A DNA stretch of 64,000 nucleotides from Methylophaga sp. (lineage in GTDB: Bacteria; Pseudomonadota; Gammaproteobacteria; Nitrosococcales; Methylophagaceae): assembly GCA_002733715.2 (NCBI GenBank), contig NVWQ02000058.1, positions 1-64,000 on the forward strand. The letters are read 5' to 3'. The stretch's first letter is position 1. Every line of letters starts with the position of its first letter. Of the stretch, positions 45,231-53,726 are shown piece after piece. Position numbers and translations under genes: made by a program. The notes beneath the pieces are model-generated. The model saw nothing but the letters and a program-made list of their open reading frames with translations, did not search any database and had not been told where the DNA came from.

Positions 45231-46371
45231 TGAGCACCTCCAATGCATCACCACCACTAACGAAGCCCGGGTGCCGCACATTATTGCGACGAATTATTTC
45301 AGAATCGCGCCCAGCGTCACCATATAACTGATGAGCAATAACTAATGCAGATTGAGATATTAACGGTGTATGGGTGTTTAGTTTCGGCAAATCAGCACCA
45401 CGAGTGCGAATATCGTCAATGATGGCCACACGCAAATTTAATAGTGATTGATAGACACAATCACTCATATTGTCGGCATGCATTTGTAGGTCTAATTCAG
45501 CTAACAATCCATTGCGAATGTTTATTGCATCGTCTAATGAATCATATTCGGCTTCACTTGAGCTGCGGCAGGCTTCAATTAATGCACCGCGTGTTGCCAA
45601 GTCATGCACTGCTTGCGTGCTTATTGTTTGTTGCTTGCGACTTATTGTTGCTGTTGAAATGGTAGGTCTATCATCACCTATACCGAACAGGTTGGTATAC
45701 AATTTTATGGCATTAAAAGGCTCGGCTATTTTCTGGCCAATGCGATTGATTGAATCAATAATTGATGTACCCAAATTAAAAGGTGGACGAATCAGTGCGG
45801 TGATAGGATCGATAACCTCACCTACCTGATCGTCGATATCTGCTAACACGCTCTGGATGCTATTTTGCAATTGTTCAAAGTGATTGGCCTGTAATTTTTC
45901 ATCATTGAACGTCGTTGAAAAATCATCAATAACTTGTTCTTGAGCGACATCGGCTTCTGTTTGCACTTTAGCTTGGGTGTCAATCTGACGGTTTGGAAAG
46001 GTGTTGGCGCCAGCAATAATAAACGTAAGTGTGAAACGGCAACGCCCGCCTTGTTGATTGGTTTCGTTGGTTCGTGCATTAATTAAACTGACACGCATAG
46101 TGCCTAGATACGGATGCACTAACGTACCTGGTCCCGCTTTTTCTAATTCTGCCATCAAGGCATCACGATCAATATGATAATCATCGCCGATCACAAAGGC
46201 ATCAAAGCTAAATTGACGTGCTTTTAACCCCAAATCTTCTGTATAAGGCGTGTTGCGCAGTGGGTATTCATGCACAGCATTACGGCGACCTAATTCAGTG
46301 TCGGCACTTTTAACCAAAAACTCGGCATTGCGAAATTTGCCAATGCCATCATAATCATCGCGCCAGCTCAT
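45223..46371 (-). CDS. Mu gpN-like protein with DNA-circularisation N-terminal domain
   Basis: The 382-residue protein starts MSWRDDYDGIGKFRNAEFLVKSADTELGRRNAVHEYPLR. That and GTLVHPYLGTMRVSLI are typical of the DNA-circularisation/gp43 family, which in Mu is a tail/baseplate protein and, in related phages, protects injected DNA. It starts at the base where the tape-measure gene ends. Confidence 0.9.
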   Translation of the reverse strand: MSWRDDYDGIGKFRNAEFLVKSADTELGRRNAVHEYPLRNTPYTEDLGLKARQFSFDAFVIGDDYHIDRDALMAELEKAGPGTLVHPYLGTMRVSLINARTNETNQQGGRCRFTLTFIIAGANTFPNRQIDTQAKVQTEADVAQEQVIDDFSTTFNDEKLQANHFEQLQNSIQSVLADIDDQVGEVIDPITALIRPPFNLGTSIIDSINRIGQKIAEPFNAIKLYTNLFGIGDDRPTISTATISRKQQTISTQAVHDLATRGALIEACRSSSEAEYDSLDDAINIRNGLLAELDLQMHADNMSDCVYQSLLNLRVAIIDDIRTRGADLPKLNTHTPLISQSALVIAHQLYGDAGRDSEIIRRNNVRHPGFVSGGDALEVLNV

Positions 46372-47765
46372 TAGTTAGCACCCATTGTCAGGCCAGTGTC
46401 GACTTCAATGTCTAGGTTTTGGCTGGTGATTGATTTAACTTTTACAGCTGCATCGCTTTTTATTTCTAGTTCTATTTTGCTTTTTTGGGATTGGCCGCCA
46501 TATTCTTCTAGTGATAAGGGTTGTGTGGAGAAGATTGAGGTTAGGGCTTTATCAAAATAATGTTTGAAGGCACTGTAGCCAGTGACAGAATCCGCTATTG
46601 CTACGGTTGCCATGTTTAGATTGTCGAATGCCGAAACACCACTGGCCGAATTGAAAGCATTGGCTAGATCTTTGGTGGGATTGCTAAAAATTGCATCTGC
46701 CGCCGCTGCACCTTTATTGCTGATAGCTTGAAATGAAGCTTTTGCTGTACTCGCATTTTTAAGGGCATCTTTTAGTATCTCATTGCCATCCCCTCGTATT
46801 TTACTTAATACAGGTAATAACTCTGTTGATCCTTCAGAATTAAGCCCCTTGAAAACTACCAGTGCCTCTTTACTAAAGACCTTCCCCAGTAACTCCGCGT
46901 TGCCGTTGGCCGCCTGATTAATTTCAAGAGCCAATTGACTAGGCAATTTAAATGCCCCTGATTTATCTCGAACGCTGATCCCTTTTCGCCCTATTTTCTG
47001 TTGAACCTCGTCTGTTAGTAGCTCAGCAGCAAATGCCTCAATAGCTGTGACCGCTTCGGCGGGTGTACCTTTCGCTCGCTTTGCAATTTGAGCCAGCGCC
47101 GCCAAATCAGCCGTTAAAGCCTCACCAGCCAAACCCAAACCGGCCATAGAGGCAAACAACTTAGGTCCTACCGTTGCTAGATCATCAAAACTTACTGCTC
47201 CTGCTTCACTTATAACTACCAACCCATCAAGAGCTTTAAAAACATCTTCTGATTTGCGAATATTTTGCAGATAAAGTGATGATGCAACATCAGCTACTTT
47301 TCCTAAATCACTATTGGTAGCTCTGGCGGTCAGCGCTATGTTTCTGATATTGGCTTCGGCAAACTCCTTATCACCTGTCAGAGTGATTACCTTTTGCACT
47401 GCGGCCAATATCGCGCCCGGTGATAAACGTACATCTCGTTGATTAGCCACTTCAATAATCTTATTTTTCAGGCTCGCTATTTCACTGTCACTATAATTAC
47501 CACTTGTTTGCAGTTGCGTGACGTTGGCATCAAAATCAACTACCTTGCTAGCAGCATTAAAGGCTTTATACGCTACGGCTGCCCCTGTTAACCTGCCTGC
47601 AAGCTTGCCAAAACCACCACTTAATCGTCGAGTCTTTTTATCCATTCTATCTAGATCACGGCCACCGTTACGCGAAAACTTACTAATAGCTTGCGTATTG
47701 CGTTTGAGTTGTTTTTCAAGGTTGCCTACCAAGTCAACAACAATGCGGGTTTCTAGTTCACTCAT
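46371..47765 (-). CDS. Tail tape-measure protein, short
   Basis: The 464-residue protein resembles TP901-type tape measures: helical N-terminus (IVVDLVGNLEKQLKRNTQAISKF), then a region VDFDANVTQLQTSGNYSDSEIASLKNKIIEVANQ and AEANIRNIALTARATNSDLG. It lacks a long membrane-active segment, and is shorter than I recall for Mu, suggesting a short tail or loss of part of the protein. ATG at 47765, four bases after the stop of the predicted frameshift product of the preceding gene. Confidence 0.85.
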   Translation of the reverse strand: MSELETRIVVDLVGNLEKQLKRNTQAISKFSRNGGRDLDRMDKKTRRLSGGFGKLAGRLTGAAVAYKAFNAASKVVDFDANVTQLQTSGNYSDSEIASLKNKIIEVANQRDVRLSPGAILAAVQKVITLTGDKEFAEANIRNIALTARATNSDLGKVADVASSLYLQNIRKSEDVFKALDGLVVISEAGAVSFDDLATVGPKLFASMAGLGLAGEALTADLAALAQIAKRAKGTPAEAVTAIEAFAAELLTDEVQQKIGRKGISVRDKSGAFKLPSQLALEINQAANGNAELLGKVFSKEALVVFKGLNSEGSTELLPVLSKIRGDGNEILKDALKNASTAKASFQAISNKGAAAADAIFSNPTKDLANAFNSASGVSAFDNLNMATVAIADSVTGYSAFKHYFDKALTSIFSTQPLSLEEYGGQSQKSKIELEIKSDAAVKVKSITSQNLDIEVDTGLTMGAN

Positions 47766-47769
47766 GGGG

Positions 47770-48250
47770 TTAGATATAGCTCCAAAGTTTGCGTAATGTT
47801 AATTTTTCAAAGGTGGTTTGAGGCCACCCATACCGTTTAGTTAGCAACAGCGTGACGTGTTCAATCAGCTTCGCTGTCACTATCAGTTCGCCCCCGTGTC
47901 GCTACCTCCTTGAGCGTATTGTTTGAGGCGTTATCCATTTTTTGTTGTGCATCAAGCAATAGATTTAGATCGCTTGGGTGTAGCTTCTTCAGCTCCGCTA
48001 AATCTAAAGGCCCTTGATGATCATCAATGCATTTAATTTGACGTCGCAGCACATGCCCTGTCATTAACGCAGGGCTGACTACGAATTGGGCTTCAACGCC
48101 ACCTTCTGCTGTTGGCACCATCATTAGCTTTTCGCTATCTTCTTGTGCCTCCATAATGTCACCCGCAATGGCCTCACGTAGCACGGCTTGTTTGTAAGTG
48201 ATATCACCGACTTTCAAGCCATGCTGTAGGGTTACTTTTACTTGTGCCAT
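47770..48250 (-). CDS. Predicted -2 frameshift product of the tail chaperone gene
   Basis: At CGGGGGCGA (47896-47888, minus strand) a shift of two bases back lets translation continue into a second open frame that encodes 40 more residues, including LIEHVTLLLTKRYGWPQTTF and LTLRKLW, before TAA at 47772-47770. It gives a product of 160 residues. The extension looks like the T/E' part of other tail chaperones (aromatic, hydrophobic helices, LTL.KLW). It fills the otherwise unexplained gap before the tape-measure ATG. I recall that Mu itself uses a -2 shift on such a G run. The frame change and the open frame are seen; the frameshifting is inferred. Confidence 0.75.
47861..48250 (-). CDS. Tail assembly chaperone gp41-like, zero-frame product
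   Basis: The 129-residue protein (LQHGLKVGDITYKQAVLREAIAGDIMEAQEDSE) is of the Mu gp41/P2 gpE kind: it coats the tape measure before tube assembly. It lies between the tube and tape-measure genes, as usual. The final codons run over the run of five G that is the presumed slippery site. Confidence 0.88.
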   Translation of the reverse strand: MAQVKVTLQHGLKVGDITYKQAVLREAIAGDIMEAQEDSEKLMMVPTAEGGVEAQFVVSPALMTGHVLRRQIKCIDDHQGPLDLAELKKLHPSDLNLLLDAQQKMDNASNNTLKEVATRGRTDSDSEAD

Positions 48251-48252
48251 GA

Positions 48253-48606
48253 CTAAATCTGATCAACTGATTCGGCTGACATTTTCAATGGTGTCTTGCC
48301 TGATGAATCAAGTGCTAGTGGCTCGGTAGTAAAGGCGTTGCGCATTACAAACTGTTGCCCCGTGTCCGCTTCAAAAAACACGGTGACATTAGTCATATCG
48401 TTTAACTTAGCAATGTTGGTGTCTTTAGTAATGAGAACGCTGCACTCCATTAATGGTGCTGTTTCTTCTTCAGTGAAGTAGGTTTCGCCACCATGACGTT
48501 CTGGGCTTCTGTTAACACCCTGCATGGTTAATGTGGCTTGATTTTCAGTGGCTAATACAGATCCATCGACGCGGATAACTGCTTTTCCTGACATTTGTCC
48601 TGACAT
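48253..48606 (-). CDS. Tail tube protein gp40/gpM-like
   Basis: The 117-residue tube monomer begins MSGQMSGKAVIRVDGSVLATENQATL and carries VNRSPERHGG, typical of Mu tail-tube proteins. The ATG has an AGGAG-like site and lies 16 bases after the sheath stop. Confidence 0.92.
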   Translation of the reverse strand: MSGQMSGKAVIRVDGSVLATENQATLTMQGVNRSPERHGGETYFTEEETAPLMECSVLITKDTNIAKLNDMTNVTVFFEADTGQQFVMRNAFTTEPLALDSSGKTPLKMSAESVDQI

Positions 48607-48621
48607 TATTATTTCTCCTAA

Positions 48622-50088
48622 TTATCGACGGAATTCAGTGTGAACAGCTGTCACACGTAATTGACCCACTAACAATGGTGAGTCATAGACATTGAGACGA
48701 TCACGATCATTTGCATCGACCTCGGTTAATAAGGCTTCTTTGTAGCCTTCATAATCTTGCACCCAGCCGCGCTGTTCCATCTCGGTATACAGCACTAATA
48801 ATTCTGCTTTAGCTATTTTGGGTTGCATAATCGCTTGACCCGGTGGCACACGCATAGTGTCTTCTGCCAATTTATGACGTGGGTATTTTTGAGCAAACAT
48901 GGCGCGTTGTTCAAAGCGAATACGCTCCAGTGTTTCGGGCGTGTTGATATTGAGATAACTATCATCAGCCAGTGATGCACTGTTGGTTTGATACATTGTG
49001 ATTTGACGCTCAATGACCACGCTGCCATCGTTATCAACGGTGTAGGTGGCAATACCATCAAACAATAATTGATTACGCTCAGTGTCTGTCCAACGTTTTT
49101 CTTTAACCGGGGCTTTTAGGCCGGTTAAGTCTAAGCGTTGTAATGGCCGCGCAGGGTCGATAGATAAATATTTAGCACCCACAATGGCATTAATGCTGGC
49201 CCATATATAGGGTGGCTCAGGTACGATATTTGTACCCATGCATGTGATATGTGGATTGTTGCGCGCATTACCAAACGAACCTGACGCAGCATGTGTGCCA
49301 CGATAGGCTGTGAAGGCACGCATGCCGATTTGACGCAATGGCCCCCAACGGCTATCAAGTTCAGTTTCAAGTAGAACAAGGTTGGCCGTATCGGTAAACG
49401 GCATCACGATCCAGTTGTACCATTCGTCACCCATTGCAGCGATTGTAGCTGTAATATCGGGGTTGGTTGCACCTGTGGCCATACCACCAAACGTCATCAC
49501 TACACCTGCTGGCGTACGTTCATCAAAATAATTCATTCGCACATCGATGTCGTTTCCGGTTTCACCTTTCCATCTGCATGTAATATCAACTTGATTTGTG
49601 GTGACACCGTTTACAACTGCTGTAACAGGCAAACTTGTATCGGCATTTACAGCTGCTGCGATGGCCGTTGCAATCGTGTCTTGACTATCACCTGAAGTGA
49701 CGCCCACCCGAATACGTTTGCCTGCAATATAAACGGCTAGCGTGCCGTTTTCTGTAGCGGCACCTGTTGCAGTGATGGTGCCTGCTGCTGCACTGCCTGC
49801 ACCGACTTCGTCAGATGCAATTGCCCATGTCTCCATAAACTGTTCAGCATTTTTAATAGCTCTAAATTGTTCTGCTAGCATACTGCCTCGGCCAAAGAAC
49901 TCTTCAGCTTGTTCAACCGTGTTGACACGCGTTGGCACGCCTGCAGCTACAGTGCCTGTTGATAGTCGTTGACCTGCCACCAGTACTTTAAAGTTAATAG
50001 AAGCATTGCCCGCTAGTCGATTATCAAACTCGATATAAGTACCTGGAATGCGTAGGCTTGATGGAATTTCGTTAAATCCGATACCCAT
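48622..50088 (-). CDS. Contractile tail sheath protein gp39/gpL-like
   Basis: The 488-residue sheath protein starts MGIGFNEIPSSLRIPGTYIEFDNRLA and has the inner-domain segments WKGETGNDIDVRMNY and DEWYNWIVMPFTD. The C-terminus includes MRVPPGQAIMQPKIAKAEL and PLLVGQLRV. This shows the phage is a myovirus. It overlaps the DUF2635 gene by one base. Confidence 0.94.
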   Translation of the reverse strand: MGIGFNEIPSSLRIPGTYIEFDNRLAGNASINFKVLVAGQRLSTGTVAAGVPTRVNTVEQAEEFFGRGSMLAEQFRAIKNAEQFMETWAIASDEVGAGSAAAGTITATGAATENGTLAVYIAGKRIRVGVTSGDSQDTIATAIAAAVNADTSLPVTAVVNGVTTNQVDITCRWKGETGNDIDVRMNYFDERTPAGVVMTFGGMATGATNPDITATIAAMGDEWYNWIVMPFTDTANLVLLETELDSRWGPLRQIGMRAFTAYRGTHAASGSFGNARNNPHITCMGTNIVPEPPYIWASINAIVGAKYLSIDPARPLQRLDLTGLKAPVKEKRWTDTERNQLLFDGIATYTVDNDGSVVIERQITMYQTNSASLADDSYLNINTPETLERIRFEQRAMFAQKYPRHKLAEDTMRVPPGQAIMQPKIAKAELLVLYTEMEQRGWVQDYEGYKEALLTEVDANDRDRLNVYDSPLLVGQLRVTAVHTEFRR

Positions 50089-50279
50089 TATTTTTTCTCC
50101 TTAGTTGGTTTGACTGGTTTTGCAGCAACCACATCACCATCTGCTAGACGACGATGCCAATATGAATTCTTCGGCACAACTTCGCCCTCGAGGGCAAGAT
50201 GGCCACCACGCTCTGGGTTGCGAACTAGCACGTCTGGATTGGCTGGTTTTAAAAATTGTTGTGTTGAATCGTTATTCAT
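50088..50279 (-). CDS. Mu gp38-like small protein (DUF2635)
   Basis: The 63-residue protein (FLKPANPDVLVRNPERGGHLALEGEVVPKNSYWHRRLADGDVV) belongs to DUF2635, found just before the sheath gene in Mu-like phages. It ends with a Lys-rich tail. The role is unknown, presumably in tail terminator or sheath assembly. Confidence 0.9.
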   Translation of the reverse strand: MNNDSTQQFLKPANPDVLVRNPERGGHLALEGEVVPKNSYWHRRLADGDVVAAKPVKPTKEKK

Positions 50280-50291
50280 TGTTTAGGTTCC

Positions 50292-50828
50292 TTATTGCGG
50301 TAACGTTAGTTCATCAATGGCTAACGGCTCATCATCACCGGCTGTCATTGAATGTTCTGCGTGATAGGTTATAAAGTCGTTTAACGCGCCATAATCCGGC
50401 GAATAATCAAACGAGAAGTTAGGCATGCTGAACGTTAATGCATGCACTCTGGCACCGCTTTTGTCTTTGCCGATTGAGAATAAATTATCAATACGGGTGC
50501 AGAACAATGTGCCTACATCGGTAATGGTGTGACCGTGAATTAAGGGGGCCAATACATTAATAATGTCGTCGGGACCAGGAACATGAGCGCTGTCATTCAT
50601 GCCGGTGATAACATAGGCCACCCAATTCACATCTAGGCGCACATCATGGCTTTGGCCATTGCCTCGACCACCAATAAAGGCGAAGTAAATAGCAGGCTGC
50701 ACTAATAAAAATCGTTTCAACATGGCGTCATCTAATCGACCAGGTAATGTGTCAACCGTTTTGATAATGCCTGCAGGGAAATTGGCTTTAACTAAATCCA
50801 CTAAGGCTTGTGTAGTTTTAATGATCAC
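50292..50828 (-). CDS. Mu gp37-like tail protein
   Basis: The 178-residue protein (TTQALVDLVKANFPAGIIKTVDTLPGRLDDA...) corresponds by position and sequence to Mu gp37, related to tail terminators. The start is GTG at 50828, overlapping the preceding stop by four bases (GTGA). Confidence 0.8.
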   Translation of the reverse strand: MIIKTTQALVDLVKANFPAGIIKTVDTLPGRLDDAMLKRFLLVQPAIYFAFIGGRGNGQSHDVRLDVNWVAYVITGMNDSAHVPGPDDIINVLAPLIHGHTITDVGTLFCTRIDNLFSIGKDKSGARVHALTFSMPNFSFDYSPDYGALNDFITYHAEHSMTAGDDEPLAIDELTLPQ

Positions 50829-51265
50829 GGCATCACCGCCCGATAATAGTCTTCAACGATGCCATCAATCTCTGCTTCGTCATCCGCATTAATTCCCATC
50901 ACAGCACGGATAGGCATTTCAACTGCCAGATTACGGCCAGTCTTGCCACCAAATTGGTGTATGGCTGCATAGATACTATTTGAACCATGTTCAACACCGC
51001 TGCCATCAGCAAATACATTGTGGGTATAGGAGTCACGCAGGTGACCAAAATCAACTAGGGTCTTGCCACCTTCACGCTCGGCACGCTGACTTGGTTGCAA
51101 AGGGTTGCCTTCCCAGTCAATGCTTTGTGCAAATCGCAGTGCAACTTCGCTGTCGAGATAGGCACCAATCTCATCAAACATAGGCGCAGTATCAACATTG
51201 CCCAAACGTTTTAAAAATTCGCGTGCAGCCTTGTCATCGATGCTGTATTTAAGACTAAGCCCCAT
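50825..51265 (-). CDS. Virion morphogenesis/tail completion protein gpG-like
   Basis: The 146-residue protein (AREFLKRLGNVDTAPMFDEIGAYLDSEVALRF, LVDFGHLRDSYTHNVFADG, YAAIHQFGGKTGR) belongs to the phage virion morphogenesis/Phage_tail_S family. I place the start at the ATG at 51265 (TAATG overlap with the preceding gene) rather than a longer frame that begins inside it. Confidence 0.85.
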   Translation of the reverse strand: MGLSLKYSIDDKAAREFLKRLGNVDTAPMFDEIGAYLDSEVALRFAQSIDWEGNPLQPSQRAEREGGKTLVDFGHLRDSYTHNVFADGSGVEHGSNSIYAAIHQFGGKTGRNLAVEMPIRAVMGINADDEAEIDGIVEDYYRAVMP

Positions 51266-51672
51266 TAGTAAGACTCCCAATCATGTTTGCTAACACCTTG
51301 ACGAACTGTGGTGGCGTGTGATGAATCGCTATCTTGGCCACCGGTATCACCCAAGGTAACTTTTCCTTCAGCCACTTTTGTCAGCCACTTAATCGCTTTC
51401 TCGTAACGGTCTTTCACTTCATCGGTGGTGCGGTCGTCATAGAGTCGATAGCGTGCAATATCGCAGGCATAAATAGTAAGCACTGCAGGTGTACTGCTTA
51501 ATGGCAGGGTGTAAACCGTAGCTAAATAACTGTCAATTTCAGCTGCGGCATCGGCAATCGCTAAATCAATAATGGCGCTGTCTAAAGTGCCATCTTGATC
51601 GCGATCTATGATCAGCAATAATTCTTGATTGCCATAGCGGTCGATTAGGTTTTGTTGGGTGCAGTAAGTCAT
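51265..51672 (-). CDS. Mu gp36-like head-tail protein (DUF1320)
   Basis: The 135-residue protein starts MTYCTQQNLIDRYGNQELLLIIDRD, with AIADAAAEIDSYLATVYTLPL, matching DUF1320/gp36. It is a head-tail joining protein in Mu-like phages. The ATG at 51672 overlaps the upstream stop (TAATG); the frame upstream is in the other gene. Confidence 0.88.
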   Translation of the reverse strand: MTYCTQQNLIDRYGNQELLLIIDRDQDGTLDSAIIDLAIADAAAEIDSYLATVYTLPLSSTPAVLTIYACDIARYRLYDDRTTDEVKDRYEKAIKWLTKVAEGKVTLGDTGGQDSDSSHATTVRQGVSKHDWESY

Positions 51673-52280
51673 TATTGATATCTGCTCATTAGGCCGATCC
51701 GAAACGTCATGCCTTTCCATAACTTGCGAATCGGCTGATGTATATCAACGGGGAAATGACGTGGCTCGATTTTATGACCAAGTCTTACCCAAAAAATATC
51801 GCCCACGTAGAGGAAATTGTAATAGCGAAAATATTTACCTTTAACGGCAAAGAACTGATGGCCTTTAAGATTGTATTTAGCACTGACGCGGTCAGATGTG
51901 CCTGCAAGCAAAGTATATTCCCGCACTTCATGTAAATTAACAGCTAAGCCCCGTGTAAACTTCAAGTTGTTTGACGGGTTTCTAATCGCCAACCATTGCC
52001 ACATTGATAGCAGTGACTTTGGATTTTTATCCCAACATATTTCTGGCCATTTCTTCATCCATGACATAGCGCCTTCGCTAGCGTTTCCCCATATCCACGC
52101 CCACTTGGGCAGGTTTACTATCATACGAGTCGGATAGCTCTGCTTTAAAGGGTCTCGAACGGGTGAGGTTATACGCCATCGCAGTGCGATAGGCACAACA
52201 AAAATGCCTAGCACATAAAGCGGCAACTTAACTAATAAGAATAGTATCAACCATGAAATAATCGCTTTTAATATATGCAT
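51672..52280 (-). CDS. Phage membrane-anchored protein, paralogue of 39745-40350
   Basis: The 202-residue protein has an N-terminal helix (AIISWLILFLLVKLPLYVLGIFVVPIAL) and a soluble part with LPKWAWIWGNASEGAM, WQWLAIRNPSNNLKFTRGL and MTFRIGLMSRYQ. The order of motifs repeats that of 39745-40350. I start it at the ATG at 52280, with AAGGTG nine bases upstream; a GTG at 52292 is also open. It is an addition inside the head-tail module. Function unknown. Confidence 0.7.
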   Translation of the reverse strand: MHILKAIISWLILFLLVKLPLYVLGIFVVPIALRWRITSPVRDPLKQSYPTRMIVNLPKWAWIWGNASEGAMSWMKKWPEICWDKNPKSLLSMWQWLAIRNPSNNLKFTRGLAVNLHEVREYTLLAGTSDRVSAKYNLKGHQFFAVKGKYFRYYNFLYVGDIFWVRLGHKIEPRHFPVDIHQPIRKLWKGMTFRIGLMSRYQ

Positions 52281-52343
52281 TTTGGTGTGCACCTTAATTA
52301 CTGTAAGCGTCTACAGCATCTTTTTTTGCTGTTCTTTGCTTAT

Positions 52344-52994
52344 TCATTTTGTGTCTCTTACTATATTATCTATAACAGATAACTCATTCTTTACTTCTTC
52401 AACCTTGCCGTATAAGTCGGCGACACTTCTGAGCACTTTGCCCGCGTCATTGCCGCTAGACACTAGGTTGTCGAATTGCTTGATAACGCCTAGCAATTGC
52501 GCTTTAGATGTGCCTGAATCAGTGTAGTAATCAACTACCGAGCATTCTTCGATAGTTGCATCAGTGATTAATCTTGCGTACCTCCAGCCCCAACTAAAAG
52601 ATACAACTGTTGCATTGGGATCTACACTACCGTCAGGTAAGGGAGGTAAGTAAATAATGGGTTTATCTGCTTGTTCGATAATAAATGATACGTATTTATT
52701 GACTGCTTCCATTTCTGGAAACTCTTTACCTGTTCTTGCTGTTACAGCTGCTAGGTCTTCATGCTGCCAAATAGTGCCTATATAGTTACCGATAGCGGAA
52801 TCACTGAAATCTGCAAACATGCTAACTTCAACTTGTGGAGGATTAAAAATATCGTAATTAACAGGTTGATTTTCTAGCGTGATGAACTGTGTACTGTCAG
52901 CCGGTATCTCGCCAATGATGTAAGCTTGCGCAGTACAAAACCCTACCGACAAGGCAAGGCAAAAACCAATCAAAAAGTATTTTAATAAACGCAT
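52344..52994 (-). CDS. Exported phage-region protein, function unknown
   Basis: The 216-residue product starts with a signal peptide (LLKYFLIGFCLALSVGFCTAQA). The mature part includes FITLENQPVNYDIFNPPQVEVS, SFSWGWRYARLITDATIEECSV and a helical tail. No family is recognised. It is next to a small basic protein and the membrane-anchored paralogue, so the three may form one accessory unit between capsid and tail genes. Confidence 0.6.
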   Translation of the reverse strand: MRLLKYFLIGFCLALSVGFCTAQAYIIGEIPADSTQFITLENQPVNYDIFNPPQVEVSMFADFSDSAIGNYIGTIWQHEDLAAVTARTGKEFPEMEAVNKYVSFIIEQADKPIIYLPPLPDGSVDPNATVVSFSWGWRYARLITDATIEECSVVDYYTDSGTSKAQLLGVIKQFDNLVSSGNDAGKVLRSVADLYGKVEEVKNELSVIDNIVRDTK

Positions 52995-52996
52995 AA

Positions 52997-53263
52997 CTAC
53001 CTCTTCTCATAATGAACGCATTGCAGCTGATGCTTGCATTGCTCTACAACGATTGGAGGTGGCTTTCTGAACTCGCGACCAATCATTTTCTCAACCTCAA
53101 ACGCAATATCTTCAGCTTTTAATATTGCCAACCTAGTCTCGTCGCTAGGTTTTTTTATTGTTTTCTGGATATCAATCAAGGCTTGCTGATATGTTCTGTT
53201 TAAAGAAGAAGCCTCTTGCCATTTACCCTGCTTTGCATTGCGCTTTGATAAGCTATCAACCAT
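52997..53263 (-). CDS. Small phage protein, function unknown
   Basis: The 88-residue, basic, mostly helical protein (LNRTYQQALIDIQKTIKKPSDETRLAILKAEDIAFEVEK) ends with CKHQLQCVHYEKR. No family is recognised. It starts seven bases after the gp35-like gene and is two bases before the exported protein gene, so it is co-transcribed with both. Confidence 0.55.
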   Translation of the reverse strand: MVDSLSKRNAKQGKWQEASSLNRTYQQALIDIQKTIKKPSDETRLAILKAEDIAFEVEKMIGREFRKPPPIVVEQCKHQLQCVHYEKR

Positions 53264-53270
53264 TAGCCAT

Positions 53271-53660
53271 TCAACTTAATACGCTTGCAGCTTCATCACG
53301 CAATGCCGCCGTGACTTTCCAGCCTAATAATTGGCTTAACACTTTGGTGTCGGCCTTTTTATTTTTTGTCCAGTTGGCTTCATCGTCTGTCGCTAAACCA
53401 TTAATAGCGCGCTGTATGTCGTCAAGCTGCTGTTGTTTGTCTTCGGGTGCCGTGTTGTTGATGGGCACTACGTTTGAATTTTTGTCTTCAGGCTTGCTGT
53501 CAGTGTCAGTAGCTTCATCTTCAATGACGCTAATGGCCGCTACTGCCAACAATGGCTCAGCTTGCTTGTCAGATAATTTAATGGTGGTGTTGTCCGTTTC
53601 AGGGTGATAACTTTCGCCATCGTGATTGATAGGCGTATCAACGTTATAGATCTTGCTCAT
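53271..53660 (-). CDS. Mu gp35-like protein
   Basis: The 129-residue acidic protein (YNVDTPINHDGESYHPETDNTTIKLSDKQAEPLL, then a charged linker and LSQLLGWKVTAALRDEAASVL) fits the small protein after the capsid gene in FluMu-like phages. I use the ATG at 53660 with a proper site; the longer frame from 53717 begins in the leader. Role unknown. Confidence 0.75.
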   Translation of the reverse strand: MSKIYNVDTPINHDGESYHPETDNTTIKLSDKQAEPLLAVAAISVIEDEATDTDSKPEDKNSNVVPINNTAPEDKQQQLDDIQRAINGLATDDEANWTKNKKADTKVLSQLLGWKVTAALRDEAASVLS

Positions 53661-53726
53661 GATAAGTGCTCCTAAACCCCATCGGCTTAATGAAAAGCCG
53701 ATGGGTGGTCTAAACAAAGGGTGAGA

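Noticed and set aside
52297-52350. 17-codon minus-strand minigene before 52280
   Set aside because: It has a start and a stop in a plausible place but no distinguishing feature; such short frames occur by chance.
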